Below are positions 31,494 to 42,104 of a DNA stretch of 64,000 nucleotides, one piece after another (the first letter of the stretch is position 1; the number at the start of each line of letters is the position of its first letter). A program made the translations under genes and the position numbers. The DNA lies in NCBI GenBank assembly GCA_014529385.2, contig CM043958.1, forward strand, positions 80,198,025 to 80,262,024. Reading direction: 5' to 3'. This stretch comes from Adiantum capillus-veneris. Taxonomy: Eukaryota > Streptophyta > Polypodiopsida > Polypodiales > Pteridaceae. Under the pieces are notes generated by a model. That model saw only the letters and a program-made list of their open reading frames with translations, was not told the origin of the DNA and searched no databases.

Positions 31494-32623
31494 TGAAAAC
31501 AGTGGCTTTGAGATGTAAGTCCCAAAACTTGTCTACATATTTGTGAATAGATTTGTAGGGAGAGAGCTTCAAGCTTCACCATTTGGTGAGTACTTTGTCT
31601 TTGACATCGGTAGCCAAAAACTGCTTCATGATGGAAGCTCTTAAAGCTTTCCATGTTCATGGAGCTTCACCGTTTGCGCGTACCCTAGACCACCATTGTC
31701 TGGCGGAATTTTGAAAATGTATAGCTACATAATGTAGCTTAGAGGACTATGTGAAGCCCTCATCTCCAAACGTCGCATAAAATTGTTGGACGAAGGCCAA
31801 AACTTTGTCTGTATCACCAAAGGTGCCATTGTAGGTAAGAAAAGAGATGTTCTTTCCTCCCTCTTTTAACTTCTTCAGCTTGGACGACCTCTTCCATACG
31901 GCATAGAATTTCCTATGGCCTCTTCTTTTTGGTGGTTCAAAAGTTGCACCATCACTTTCTTCAGAGGAGGAAGAATTTGAGGAGGATGGAGAAGAGGGTG
32001 ACCTCTTTCTCGCCTTTTTCTTCCCTTGTTCCTCCTTGTCTACACCATCACTTTTTTCATAAGAGGAAGAGGATGAATAAGATGGAGAAGAGGGTGACCA
32101 TTTTCTCGCCTTTTTCTTCTCTTGTTTCTTGTCATCCCTCTTTGAATAATGGTGTGGAGAAGTGTGTGATGGTCTTCTCCGTTTTAGGGGGGATTGGAGA
32201 GCGTTTTGCCCGTCGTCTTCGTGGATCCATCTCTACTGAGGTGGCAGGAGACTCACGTCTTTCTCTTTCTTTTGGTGGGGGCTCTTGAGTTCTCTTTTGG
32301 AAAGGAGATGCATCCTCAAGTAGTAGATTTATGAGCCCTTCATACGGATCCTCTTCTTCTTCTCAAATCAGAGAGAGGCCTCTTTTGGAAGTCTCACAAG
32401 GAGGCTTCCTAGGTACTCTCTCTTCTTGGTGGGGAGTTTGCAGAATCCCATGAACATGTAGCTATCGTTGTACTTCACTTTGGAGGGATGGATTTCCCAT
32501 GGCTTGTTGAAGCCTAGAAACAAGGTAGTTAACAAGCAGAGGGGCTTCATTATTAGTAGCTTGATCATTAGCAAAATCAAAGCTATCAACATTAATTTCA
32601 CTCTAGTTACTATTGTCAACCAT
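31494..32623 (-). pseudogene. N-terminal gag of element A
   Basis: Starts at an ATG at 32623-32621 and reads MVDNSN, stop, then EINVDSFDFANDQATN, clearly matching element C gag at 59722 (SEINVDNFDFANEQATN). Several stops and frameshifts; Ser/Lys/Arg-rich low-complexity blocks lie in the middle (31930-32160). The 3' end is cut at the Copia insertion, and the rest of gag is at 14347-15015. Confidence 0.8.
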
Positions 32624-33017
32624 TCTAACAACTTTTATGTGTAGATTTTTAAGCGTAATTTGGCACTTCAGGCCCTAGTTGCTACTCCTCTTTACCCCTT
32701 TAGAAAAGCACTCAAGCTCCTGTACCCGTGGCTCGAATATCATTAATTGCAAGGAATAGAAGAGAGGGTCTTTCAACACCAAAATAGTACCGGCTCCTAT
32801 CAAGCTTCTAATAGCGCAATAATGGTTAAGCCATAGACAAGCCCCATAGGACTCCACTATTAAGACCATAGCTCTCCATGGTGATGTCCCATTATCTGCA
32901 CAAAGTTGGCACACTGCAAGGCTGAAAAATCCCCATTCTACTTACTCAATTGCACTTAATAATACCAACCATTCATAGTAAGCTTGAGGACCTCCCTTCT
33001 TGACCAAGAAAAGAGAA

Positions 33018-33037
33018 ACCTTGTGCTCTAATACCAA
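33018..33037 (-). promoter_or_regulatory. Primer-binding site of element A
   Basis: On the minus strand TTGGTATTAGAGCACAAGG follows the LTR end (ATGTTACA). Initiator-Met type, with one base differing from the usual TGGTATCAGAGC. Confidence 0.85.
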
Positions 33038-34716
33038 TGTAACATTTAATGGCCTAGTAACTTGTGTGTAGTGGAAAATAGCATAAACATAGTGAGCATT
33101 TCATTATAATAGATTCCTAATGAGCATAGCAAGAGTGCTTGGATGGAGACAGCAACAAAAAGCATAACACCTAGTTAGATAGCATACTTCAAACGAGAGA
33201 GAAATTAAGCTATTTTCAACAGTTGAGGATCCGATTTACATGGTACCGGTCCCCCCTCCAAAAGGCTTTGTATTATAGGTTTCCCAGATCGAGGGAGACA
33301 TTTTACAATACAATACTTTGTGCTCCTTCAATAACTTTCTAGTGCGATGAAGATGGAAGCTTCAAGCACCTAGCTCACACTTATAAAACACAACATCAAT
33401 TCCCTCACGGTCTCAGACCCAAGACCTCACACACCTTCAAAGATGGTGAGGGCTAGCGGGGTATAAGAGTAGAGTGAGAGGAAGAAGGAGTATTCTTACG
33501 AGAAAGAAGTATATCTCCTCACATAATCACTCATAATAGCTTAGTATAGCTTACGAGTGATTATGAGAGAAAGAAGGAGTATTCTTACGAGAAAGAAGTA
33601 TATCTCCTCACATAATCACTCATAATAGCTTAATATAGCTTAGTAATTAGCATGGTAGAGGAGATGAACATGCATTGAAGCTCGGCTCTTGGTTGGATTT
33701 GCATCTCGAAGCCAAGAGTTGTTGGTGTAGGCCTCCCTTCTCACAAGCTTGGAGTAGATGAGGAGCTTTCCATTAAAGCTTGAGAATGAGTAGGAGTCTT
33801 CCTTACTTTCATACATGAGTTTGTGTGACTGTGTAGGTGATAGCCTTGAAAAAATCAGCCCCTCTCTCTCTCTTGGTCGACCCCTCTTGCTAATTGCACC
33901 TGTTGGCATCCCATTGGCCCCTGTAAAGCTTAGCCAATGACAATTAAGAAGCATAAGTGATAGTCTTGTGACATGTGTCCCCCTTTACCATTTTGTAAGA
34001 GCATTAAGTAATGAAATAATGCAATTAAACTCTCATTGGACCCCTTAGTCTTCTGGCCAATAAGAATCAAGCAAGCCATTGGGTTGTTGAATGCCCATTG
34101 GACCCCTTGGGAGACTGTCCAATAGTCCTGTAGAGAGCTTAATGTATATTGATTATTTTATCAAGTGTTTTAAAATGAATTAAACTAAATGTACTCTAGC
34201 CTAATTCTCATTGGTCCACCTCTATGGCCATCCAATAGGATTTGAATGCACCTTGGGGACAACTGGGCTAGGGAGCTGACATGTGTCCCCTATTCCCTTT
34301 GTGTAAAGAGAGACTGCTAGAGTGTGTGTGTGTGTGTTTCTCTCTCCTCCCCTACATTTTGGGCTCACCCACTCCTATCTAGGGATATGTGAAGACTATA
34401 GGGTCTTCACATAAGCATCCAATTTGCACTAGGTTTTGACCATTCGACATAACCTTTGAATTTTGGAACCTTAGCATTTTGGGAGTCTTAATGGGCTAAA
34501 CCTTAGGGTCTTTGAAGCCCATTGTTGCCATTGCTCTTTTGCAAATGGCCCCCCCTTTGGATCCCTATTTTTCCTCCTTTGGATCCCTACTGTGATCGGC
34601 GGTCTGCCAGCTTAACCAATATTCTAGGTTTTTCTCCCCTGGTACTTCCCCATATTAAATGATCACCTTAACATGAGAAAATCATTTAGGAGAATTAGAT
34701 ATTAGTTGATATGACT
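33038..34716 (-). mobile_element. 5' LTR of element A
   Basis: 1679 bp, matching 9975-11575. On the minus strand it ends ATGTTACA at 33038. The outer edge at 34716 is mutated (TGTCA expected, first base changed). It is longer than the 3' LTR partly because of an internal 89-bp tandem duplication. Divergence from its partner LTR is plainly larger than for Copia or B, so this is the oldest layer. Confidence 0.88.
33482..33645. repeat. 89-bp tandem duplication inside the element A 5' LTR
   Basis: The phrase GGAGTATTCTTACGAG occurs at 33487 and again at 33576, each followed by the same AGAAGTATATCTCCTCACAT text and TAATAGCTTA. The partner LTR (about 10425-10500) and element C LTR have it once. 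Confidence 0.85.
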
Positions 34717-34721
34717 TTTGC
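34717..34721 (+). repeat. Target-site duplication of element A (right)
   Basis: TTTGC, partner of TATGC at 9970-9974 with one substitution. Confidence 0.7.
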
Positions 34722-35163
34722 GGATGATGTAGTGATTCTAGCACACACTTTAGAAGATGCTAAAAAGCTTATGGTTGTCCTTGAGAACTTTTGCTTGCAT
34801 ATTGGGCTGATTGTGAATGAATCCAAAACAAAGGTTATGCTTGTGAAAACCAGCCATAAGGAGAAGCCATGCATCGTGTACAACAATGAGACACTTGAAG
34901 TTGTTGAGAGCTTTAAGTACCTTGGCCTTGAGGTTCCGTCCAATCACAAGTGGCATGAATGTGCTATGCATCATTTGGAAGCGGGAAAGAGAGCATATTA
35001 TGCATTTGAGAACATGTGTAATGCGGGAAACATCAAGTGTTGGGTTCTCAAGAAGTATCTTTTTGATGCATTGGGGACACCGGTTCTTCTTTATGGAGTT
35101 GAAGTGTGGAGCAGGAGCATCTCAAAGTCTACTTGGAAAGAGTTTGAGAATGTCCAAAACCGT
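34722..35163 (+). pseudogene. LINE reverse transcriptase fragment 2
   Basis: Resumes at the catalytic box (DDVVILAHTLEDAKKL), then LIVNESKTKVML, FKYLGLEVPSNHKW and LYGVEVWSRSISKSTWKEFE: the palm-thumb region of plant LINE ORF2. The frame is intact over this stretch and is cut at 35163 by the 2060-bp unit (duplication CCGT at 35160-35163). Confidence 0.88.
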
Positions 35164-35989
35164 TGTCATGTTGTGACACGTACATAGTGGGAACGCATGC
35201 TACAAGATCTATCTTGTAATTTTTTAGATACATAATTATCTTTCCTATAATGTACATATGCATATTTAAGTATAATAATAAGCCTTCTATCTCATCCTAT
35301 TATTTTTCTCAAGGGTAACCTATTCTTACTTACCATCAGAAAATACTATGGGAAAAGCATCAATAGCTCCGCCTCTTTAACTTGGGGCAAAAAGCATTGA
35401 TTCTTTATTTTTACTATCTCATTATCATCTCACACCCTAGCTAGATCCTATATCTAGGGTAAACTCCAATATATATATATATTCTATGTATTTTTTATAC
35501 TTTTCTTATATTTCTTTTTAAATAGCTACTAGGAGGGAATCAAATCCTAGTGGGACACTAGGTGGCATGATTTCAAAGATACACTTATTTTAATGCATTA
35601 TTGCAAGCATGATTACAAAACTTTGTCAAGGAGCAATGTCATGCTTTCATATGGCATGAGGTGTCCTTTGGAATTAAATGAAAGTCTAGGCTAAGGGGAC
35701 CACGGGAAGACTTTTGTTGCCAGAAATGGACCCTATTTTGATGAATTTTTTACACAAGGTTCCAATCCAAATTGGAAAATGATTTTAAAATGAAAATTGT
35801 AGTTAATGAGCTGAAGTTTCTGCCCATATTTTTACTTTTTTATTTGGAGCCACGGTTGAGGAGATATGATCAAAATGCTGGACCCCAGTCTGCCCACATC
35901 ATGCAGGGACAGCTCATTTCTAACTTTTCCAATTCCTATTCACACTGGATCCTCTCTTCTTGTGTAAACCCTTGGGGGTTCCCTTCACC

Positions 35990-35998
35990 TATAAAAGG
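35990..35998 (+). promoter_or_regulatory. TATA box of the 2060-bp unit
   Basis: CTATAAAAG preceded by a GC-richer stretch and followed by a leader about 600 bp long before the first small ORF. Confidence 0.55.
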
Positions 35999-36336
35999 GA
36001 ACCTCTTCTTCCTTGAAAGTAACTCAATCATTCAAGCCATTGATGAGAGGAATTCCTGAGGGAGTGAGTAGTAATGCCTAATTGTACTTAGCCATTAACA
36101 TAAGCCCAAGCCTACACTTTCTCCTAGAGGGAGACTAGCCATTCTTGCAATAAGCTAACCTTGGAAGATCAACTCTAATCAAAGAAGGTCTTGCACTTGG
36201 TGTATCAATCAAAGTGGAATTATCCACTCTTGTTCTCTCTCCATCAATAATGGTGCCGAAGGGTTTGTCAAGTAAGATGTGTTCTACATTGATGTTTTCT
36301 TGATTTCTTGTTGTTTTCTTTCTCATCTCTAATCCG

Positions 36337-36392
<56 letters not shown>

Positions 36393-36397
36393 GTATC
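36337..36397. repeat. (CA)n(TA)n(GTAT)n microsatellite
   Basis: About 7 CA units, about 15 AT units, then four GTAT units, inside the leader of the 2060-bp unit. Confidence 0.9.
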
Positions 36398-36594
36398 TAA
36401 TCTCATCTCCTTAACCAAACCTATCTCTCTCATTCTTAGTAACTCATCCTCTCTGCAAATTCTAGGTTCTCTTTTCTACAGGTACATCTCTCCCCGCAGT
36501 ATCCTTATTGCCTACGGGCAAGAATAGGGCTTGGGAGGGAAACTTCTCATCTCTTCACTTCTCTCATATCTACATTTCTCACATACTATCCTAG

Positions 36595-36813
36595 ATGAAT
36601 AACCCACATGATGATCATTTCTATCGCTTTCACTCTGTACGATCTATTAGAATTAACGTATGGATTAGCCGAAAAATACACTTTCAACAACGTATAGTGT
36701 TTCTCTTTGGCCCAGAAAGGCTTAATGAAATACTTCTATCACTAGATCCCATCATACTACCTCTCATAGACTATAACTTTTCTTTTGACGTAAGCGTAGT
36801 TATCTTGCTATGA
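36595..36813 (+). CDS. Small conserved protein b (2060-bp unit copy)
   Basis: 72 codons; core ISRKIHFQQRIVFLFG, then DPIILPLIDYNFSFDV. Same length and spacing as the copy at 26977-27195, with many synonymous differences. It ends TGA inside ATGA, so its stop overlaps the start of protein a (36810). That overlap would suit coupled reinitiation, unusual for a nuclear plant mRNA. Family unknown. Confidence 0.68.
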   Translation: MNNPHDDHFYRFHSVRSIRINVWISRKIHFQQRIVFLFGPERLNEILLSLDPIILPLIDYNFSFDVSVVILL

Positions 36814-37022
36814 ACCAAGAGGATTTGTACACACAATTAATCCCAATCACTAGACAAAATATATATATTATGGTAAGCACAAAACTACAATTCCAAAGAA
36901 CAATTCGTAGCCTATTTGGTCAGCCAAGATTGAATGCCATTAACTCATCTATTAACCCTTTCATATTACCCATGATACGATATCACCATAGCCTGGATGT
37001 TTTCATTTTCGTATTGTTTTGA
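36810..37022 (+). CDS. Small conserved protein a (2060-bp unit copy)
   Basis: 70 codons; core VSTKLQFQRTIRSLFG, then NPFILPMIRYHHSLDV. Homologous to 27217-27429 along the whole length. Order relative to b is reversed compared with element B. It ends about 200 bp before the TG...CA boundary. Confidence 0.68.
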   Translation: MNQEDLYTQLIPITRQNIYIMVSTKLQFQRTIRSLFGQPRLNAINSSINPFILPMIRYHHSLDVFIFVLF

Positions 37023-37227
37023 CATTCTCTTTTGTGTTCTTTCTTTGTGTGTGTGAGTGCAAGAGAGAAAGAGTGAGTCTTCTTTGATTGCACTTCTTTC
37101 AAAACCCTAGTCTTGATGGCATCTATGGTTTAACTCCTTCATATAGTTTTTGTTGAGTTCTCTCACAAACTCTCACAGCCATAAGCCCGGTGCTTTCCTG
37201 GCAAGACCGCAAATTTCTCGACACCGT

Positions 37228-38022
37228 TTTCTTACAAACTTTCTCCAAGTTAAGACACAAACACCATATATGCTCCTACTTCTTGAGTTGGGATCTCTTC
37301 CAATTGAGGTTATATGCATGGAAAGGGTTGTGGAGTACATGATAAATATGCATCAAAACCTCTCACATCAACTTTCTACAATTGCATGGGAAGCAAGCAA
37401 AAAGTTCAAAAGACCCATAAAAGCAAGATCTTTAGCACGGGATGGATGCAAGACATAAAGAAGTGGTTTAGGAGATGGGATGCATTACACTTGCTACATG
37501 ATGCTTCAATTGACTCCCAAGTGAATGAAGCTTTTCTACAACACCAATGTATTACGGCTTGGGAGAAATCCGGTGGGTCACGCTTCATACATTACACCAC
37601 CCACATTGCCCCTAACTACAAAGCCATGTTCTTTGCTGAAAGAGGAACCTTACTCACACTTACATGCTTGAGCCTATCCCCTTGTCGGCGATACGCACTA
37701 TCGCAACCATTCGGCTTAGCTCCCATTTCCTTCGATGCGAGATAGGGCATTGGGGCAATGGAGAAGAGTCAAATCAACTATGCACATTATGTTCACTGCA
37801 AGTTTGAGAGTCTGAGTACCACACACTACTAGAGTGCTCAGCTTTTGGTCACATCCGAACTTGCTTCTCACATTTCCAGCCATAACTTAGACCTACACAC
37901 TTTCCTCTCCCAGCCACAGTGTGGGCTCTCCATTGCGACTCTCATCACCACAATTTTGGAGCATCGAGAGTCACTCATCAGCCATACACATACTACATCA
38001 CATGTAGCTTTGGTCCCATAGG
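37228..38022 (+). pseudogene. LINE ORF2 C-terminal fragment 3
   Basis: Continues the LINE: FLTNFLQVKTQTPYMLLL, then after a frameshift GWMQDIKKWFRRWD, and finally SSHFLRCEIGHWGNGEE with a CCHC-type end (LCTLCSL...EYHTLLEC) near 37770-37850. A TGA in the knuckle and further stops show decay. Coding similarity fades by about 38022; no poly(A) tail or LINE duplication was found. Confidence 0.8.
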
Positions 38023-38917
38023 TCATATTTGACCTCCAAGGACAATGATAAAATTTCTCTCTCTCTCTACGAGTAGTTACTAATCATGCATTGTCTTGCA
38101 TGTGTCGTAATAGCTTGGCCATTTGTTGCTCTTTTTTTTTTGGGTCCCATCCCTCTCCATACTCACATTGTAGCTGAGCAATCACAAACTTTTTGTCAAT
38201 ATCTACTTGATCTTTGCATTAAAAGAAGATACATTAGAACAAGGGAGTAGTTATAGAACATTTAAAACAACACATATATACATACGACCAAAGTATGTGG
38301 AGTCGAGGCATGTAAAACTCCAACAATTGCCCTATGCATTGGCAAAAAAGGACTCCGCCTTCAATGGGCACAACCTGCTCACCCACGTCAATGTCGCAGG
38401 TCACATTGTATGAGCCGACACATGTCCAAAACGGTTTGTGGTGGTCAGAACCCGGTCCTGGCGAGAGCATGGTAGATGCGTGGGACCCCGACCAAGAGGG
38501 CGTTAGTGTCTACATCGGCATCGGGATTGGAGAAGGTCCCGAGGCCGTAGAGGTATGCCATCGGACACGTCGAGAAGAGACACTGTGCACATTAAAAAAA
38601 AAGATAATTAGATCAATGTTTATGAAATATTGTACTTCTATAATCAAATACCAAACTAATACCACATGTCCTCGTCATGCTGTGTGACCTAGCCATCCAT
38701 TGGCCGCTCAGTGGTCTGTATTGGTGGTTGAGCAGTGGTACCTAGCTCAAGTCTTACCATACACCGAGCGACATTTTCCAAGCGAAATAAAATTCGAGCA
38801 AATATTTATATGATATGGGTCCATGTTGTCTTATATGGTTCAGTCTGATCCCTATCCTCAACATCAAGGGTAAACCAGAAGGGGACATGTGACTTGGGGA
38901 CCATGTCTATAGTTTTC

Positions 38918-38922
<5 letters not shown>

Positions 38923-38977
<55 letters not shown>

Positions 38978-38996
38978 CCCCCCCCCCCCCCCCCCC
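38923..38996. repeat. (CT)n followed by a 22-base poly(C) run
   Basis: About 26 CT units (38923-38974), then an uninterrupted C run (38975-38996). Confidence 0.95.
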
Positions 38997-39236
38997 ATCT
39001 CTCCATAGAATATGCAGAACGCCCTTCAAAGCCTAATTCGACAGTGATCAATGTGTGTTGATTCTTGTCTTCACATACTTATTCAAGAGCTGTGACTCGT
39101 GGGGATTTGAATCCAAGAGTTGTAGGACACATACATGCTGCATGCTCTTCGTCTCTCCTCTCACATCCCCTTGCTCTTACTCTCATACTGAAAATATACT
39201 TTCTTCTCTGTTTGAACATAGTGCACAAGATTGTGC

Positions 39237-39240
<4 letters not shown>

Positions 39241-39282
<42 letters not shown>
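39241..39282. repeat. (TC)n microsatellite
   Basis: 21 TC units. Confidence 0.95.
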
Positions 39283-39285
<3 letters not shown>

Positions 39286-39661
39286 CTACACATGTGCTCG
39301 TGAATGTAGGCTAAGGTGGAAGCTATGAGAGGAGTAAGGCAAGTCCAAAGATGCAGTGTTGCACAGGCTAGGAAAGGCATACGTGTGGGTGAGGGTTATT
39401 AGTTACATAAAAAATGAGGGAGAGAGAATCTTTATAATATGTATAGTATCTAACTCTTACAATTGAGAGAGACAAGTAATCAAGGCATTCCAAAGAGGGA
39501 CAATGAGGGCCTCACAAGAGCCATGTGTCAAACGCCTGATTATTGAGAAATTTTGAAATTTTAAAATTCACAAAAGAATAGCATTCCTTGGGATGGCATC
39601 TATTCATCTTTCAAACTCTTAAAATTGTCAGAAGCCTAATTGTTGATCCCTCTCCTCCATA

Positions 39662-39702
39662 AGAGAGAGAGAGAGAGAGAGAGAGAGACACACACACACA
39701 GA
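39662..39702. repeat. (GA)n(CA)n microsatellite
   Basis: About 14 GA units, then about 6 CA units. Confidence 0.9.
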
Positions 39703-40069
39703 GATCATAGTACGCTTGAATGACAAGAGCGACTTATCTTAAGCCCATGCCACACTAGGGCAAGGAAGCACGGGCCATGAGGAGGTGGTAGCCTCAACCC
39801 CTTGTCAGAGGGATGGCCTCACACTGTCGACCAAGTTCTTCAAGTCGCAACCAACTTCAAAAAGTGCATACGGGGTTTCATTTTAGAGGAATTGAATCCT
39901 CACAGATAGTGTCTAAGCCAAATTTTTAAGCACTTGGGCTACTCCCAATTTGTTTTCAAGTCCAATAGCCATCTGCAAAAGGAGGGTGGAGTGGATGCCT
40001 TAGTATATGAAATGAACGGACCTTTTTTTAAAAAACTCTTTGATGTGTAGTTTTTTATATAAAAGTGAG

Positions 40070-40182
<113 letters not shown>

Positions 40183-40221
40183 TCAAAGGGTGTGCACACG
40201 GCGAAGTGTAGTTTTTTATAG

Positions 40222-40772
<551 letters not shown>

Positions 40773-42104
40773 GGGAGGAGGGGAGCGGGGAGAGAGATTT
40801 TTGTAGTGCAAATAGAGGGTCTAGACTTGGGAGTCTTTGTTTATTGCATGCATGATGAGAGAAAGAGGGAGAGGGGGAGGGGAGTGACTAGAAAAAGTGG
40901 GGAAAATTCCATATGGATTTTATTAAGATTTTTCCTTTCAAGAAAGGCGAGGAGACAAGCATACACTAAATGATGCAATAGAAACTTCTTGCTTGCAATC
41001 AACCTTCAATTTTGTCTTTTGAGATCTTGGTAGATTCTTCATACAAGATAAATAAAACTCAATGCATATACTCATAGTATACTTTTGTTGGTCAACAAAT
41101 AGAGACAAATAGGTGATGATCTCAATCTGAACACCCTATAATATTTACAATAGTCGGATGATAACATTGTCCCATGAGCAAAGAGTTGAAAAATATTAAA
41201 GTTTGTTACAATTAAGCGAATAAATTGCAAAATTAAAGAGGAGGGAGGATTGCATGCAAGATCGAGCGTAGTGCACATGAAGGCATATAGATAGCATGTC
41301 GACAATCTTAGACCAGTATTCGAGAAAAATGACTTTCAAGAACTTACAAAATACCTTTGGACAACGAAAAAGCTACAACGTTTCTTTTACTTGATAGCAG
41401 AAAACACAAGAAAGAATAAGCTAATCCAATGTCAGGCTTGCTAGCACCTACCTATTGCTTAGCATATCCATTCTTAAATTTACCCGCCATCTTTAGAGGT
41501 CTAGGGCCAATTTATTTAGTCTCTCAAGTGAAGGAATGAGTGAATTATAAGAACCCTTGGCTATGTGTGTTTAGATAAAATGCCTCTCACTAACTCGCTC
41601 GATTTGATCCTCACTCAAAAAAGTTTGCTCGGAGTTTGGGATTCCTCAGCTGGCTTCGAAAGAGGGGTCCTTCTATTATAACGAGTGTATCATGTTTTGG
41701 TGAGACAAAAATATATACTTAAGTGCACAATATATATATTCACATACATATATACTTTATATAAAAAGAGATTCAACCTGTGTGTTGCTCCTGCTAAAGG
41801 GTCTGAAGAAGATCCCTCGTCTAGGCGTACAGGTCTCAAAACCTCATGTAGCTGGCATATGGTTGCCTCCAACTCCTCATCGCGCAGTTACTCGTACTCT
41901 ATTGGATGTCCTCTGCCACCTGCTCCCTCAAAATGACAGCAGCTCGTAGCATGCTCTTTAGTGTCAGTAGTAGCCCCACTTGACTTGAGGTGGGAGCCAT
42001 TGAAATGATCTATTCAAAAATTCTAGGTTTTAGTCAAAGGTAAAACAATCCACATAGCTTCTTTAAAAAAAACTTGTTGCTTATCTTAACAATATAGGCT
42101 TAGG

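Larger units (their letters stand above)
9975..34716 (-). mobile_element. Element A: chromovirus (Ty3/gypsy), split by nested insertions
   Basis: Minus-strand element. 5' LTR 33038-34716, PBS 33018-33037, gag 32623 to 31494, interruption by Copia (15016-31488), then the rest of gag, protease, RT/RNase H, integrase, chromodomain and 3' LTR 9975-11575. Host-sequence continuity across the Copia site is confirmed against sister element C (60820-60870), which carries the same gag text uninterrupted. Without the insertion it is about 8.3 kb. Many stops and a deletion of the RT core make it non-autonomous. Confidence 0.9.
35164..37223 (+). mobile_element. TG...CA unit, probably a solo LTR carrying two small ORFs
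   Basis: 2060 bp bounded by TGTC...GACA and a 4-bp duplication CCGT (35160-35163 and 37224-37227); removing it restores the LINE frame. No internal LTR pair, PBS, gag or pol was found, so a solo LTR is the simplest reading. A TATAAAAG box at about 35991-35998 splits it into a U3-like 0.8 kb and a leader-like 1.2 kb that contains small ORFs b and a. The 4-bp duplication and the shared ORFs link it to the lineage of element B, although the rest of the sequence is not alike. Confidence 0.75.

Noticed and set aside
31929-32288. Plus-strand His/Phe-rich ORF
   Set aside because: Antisense of the Ser/Lys/Arg-rich linker of element A gag.
38334-38687. 117-codon ORF as a gene
   Set aside because: No recognisable motif, no introns or promoter evident, and within microsatellite-rich DNA.
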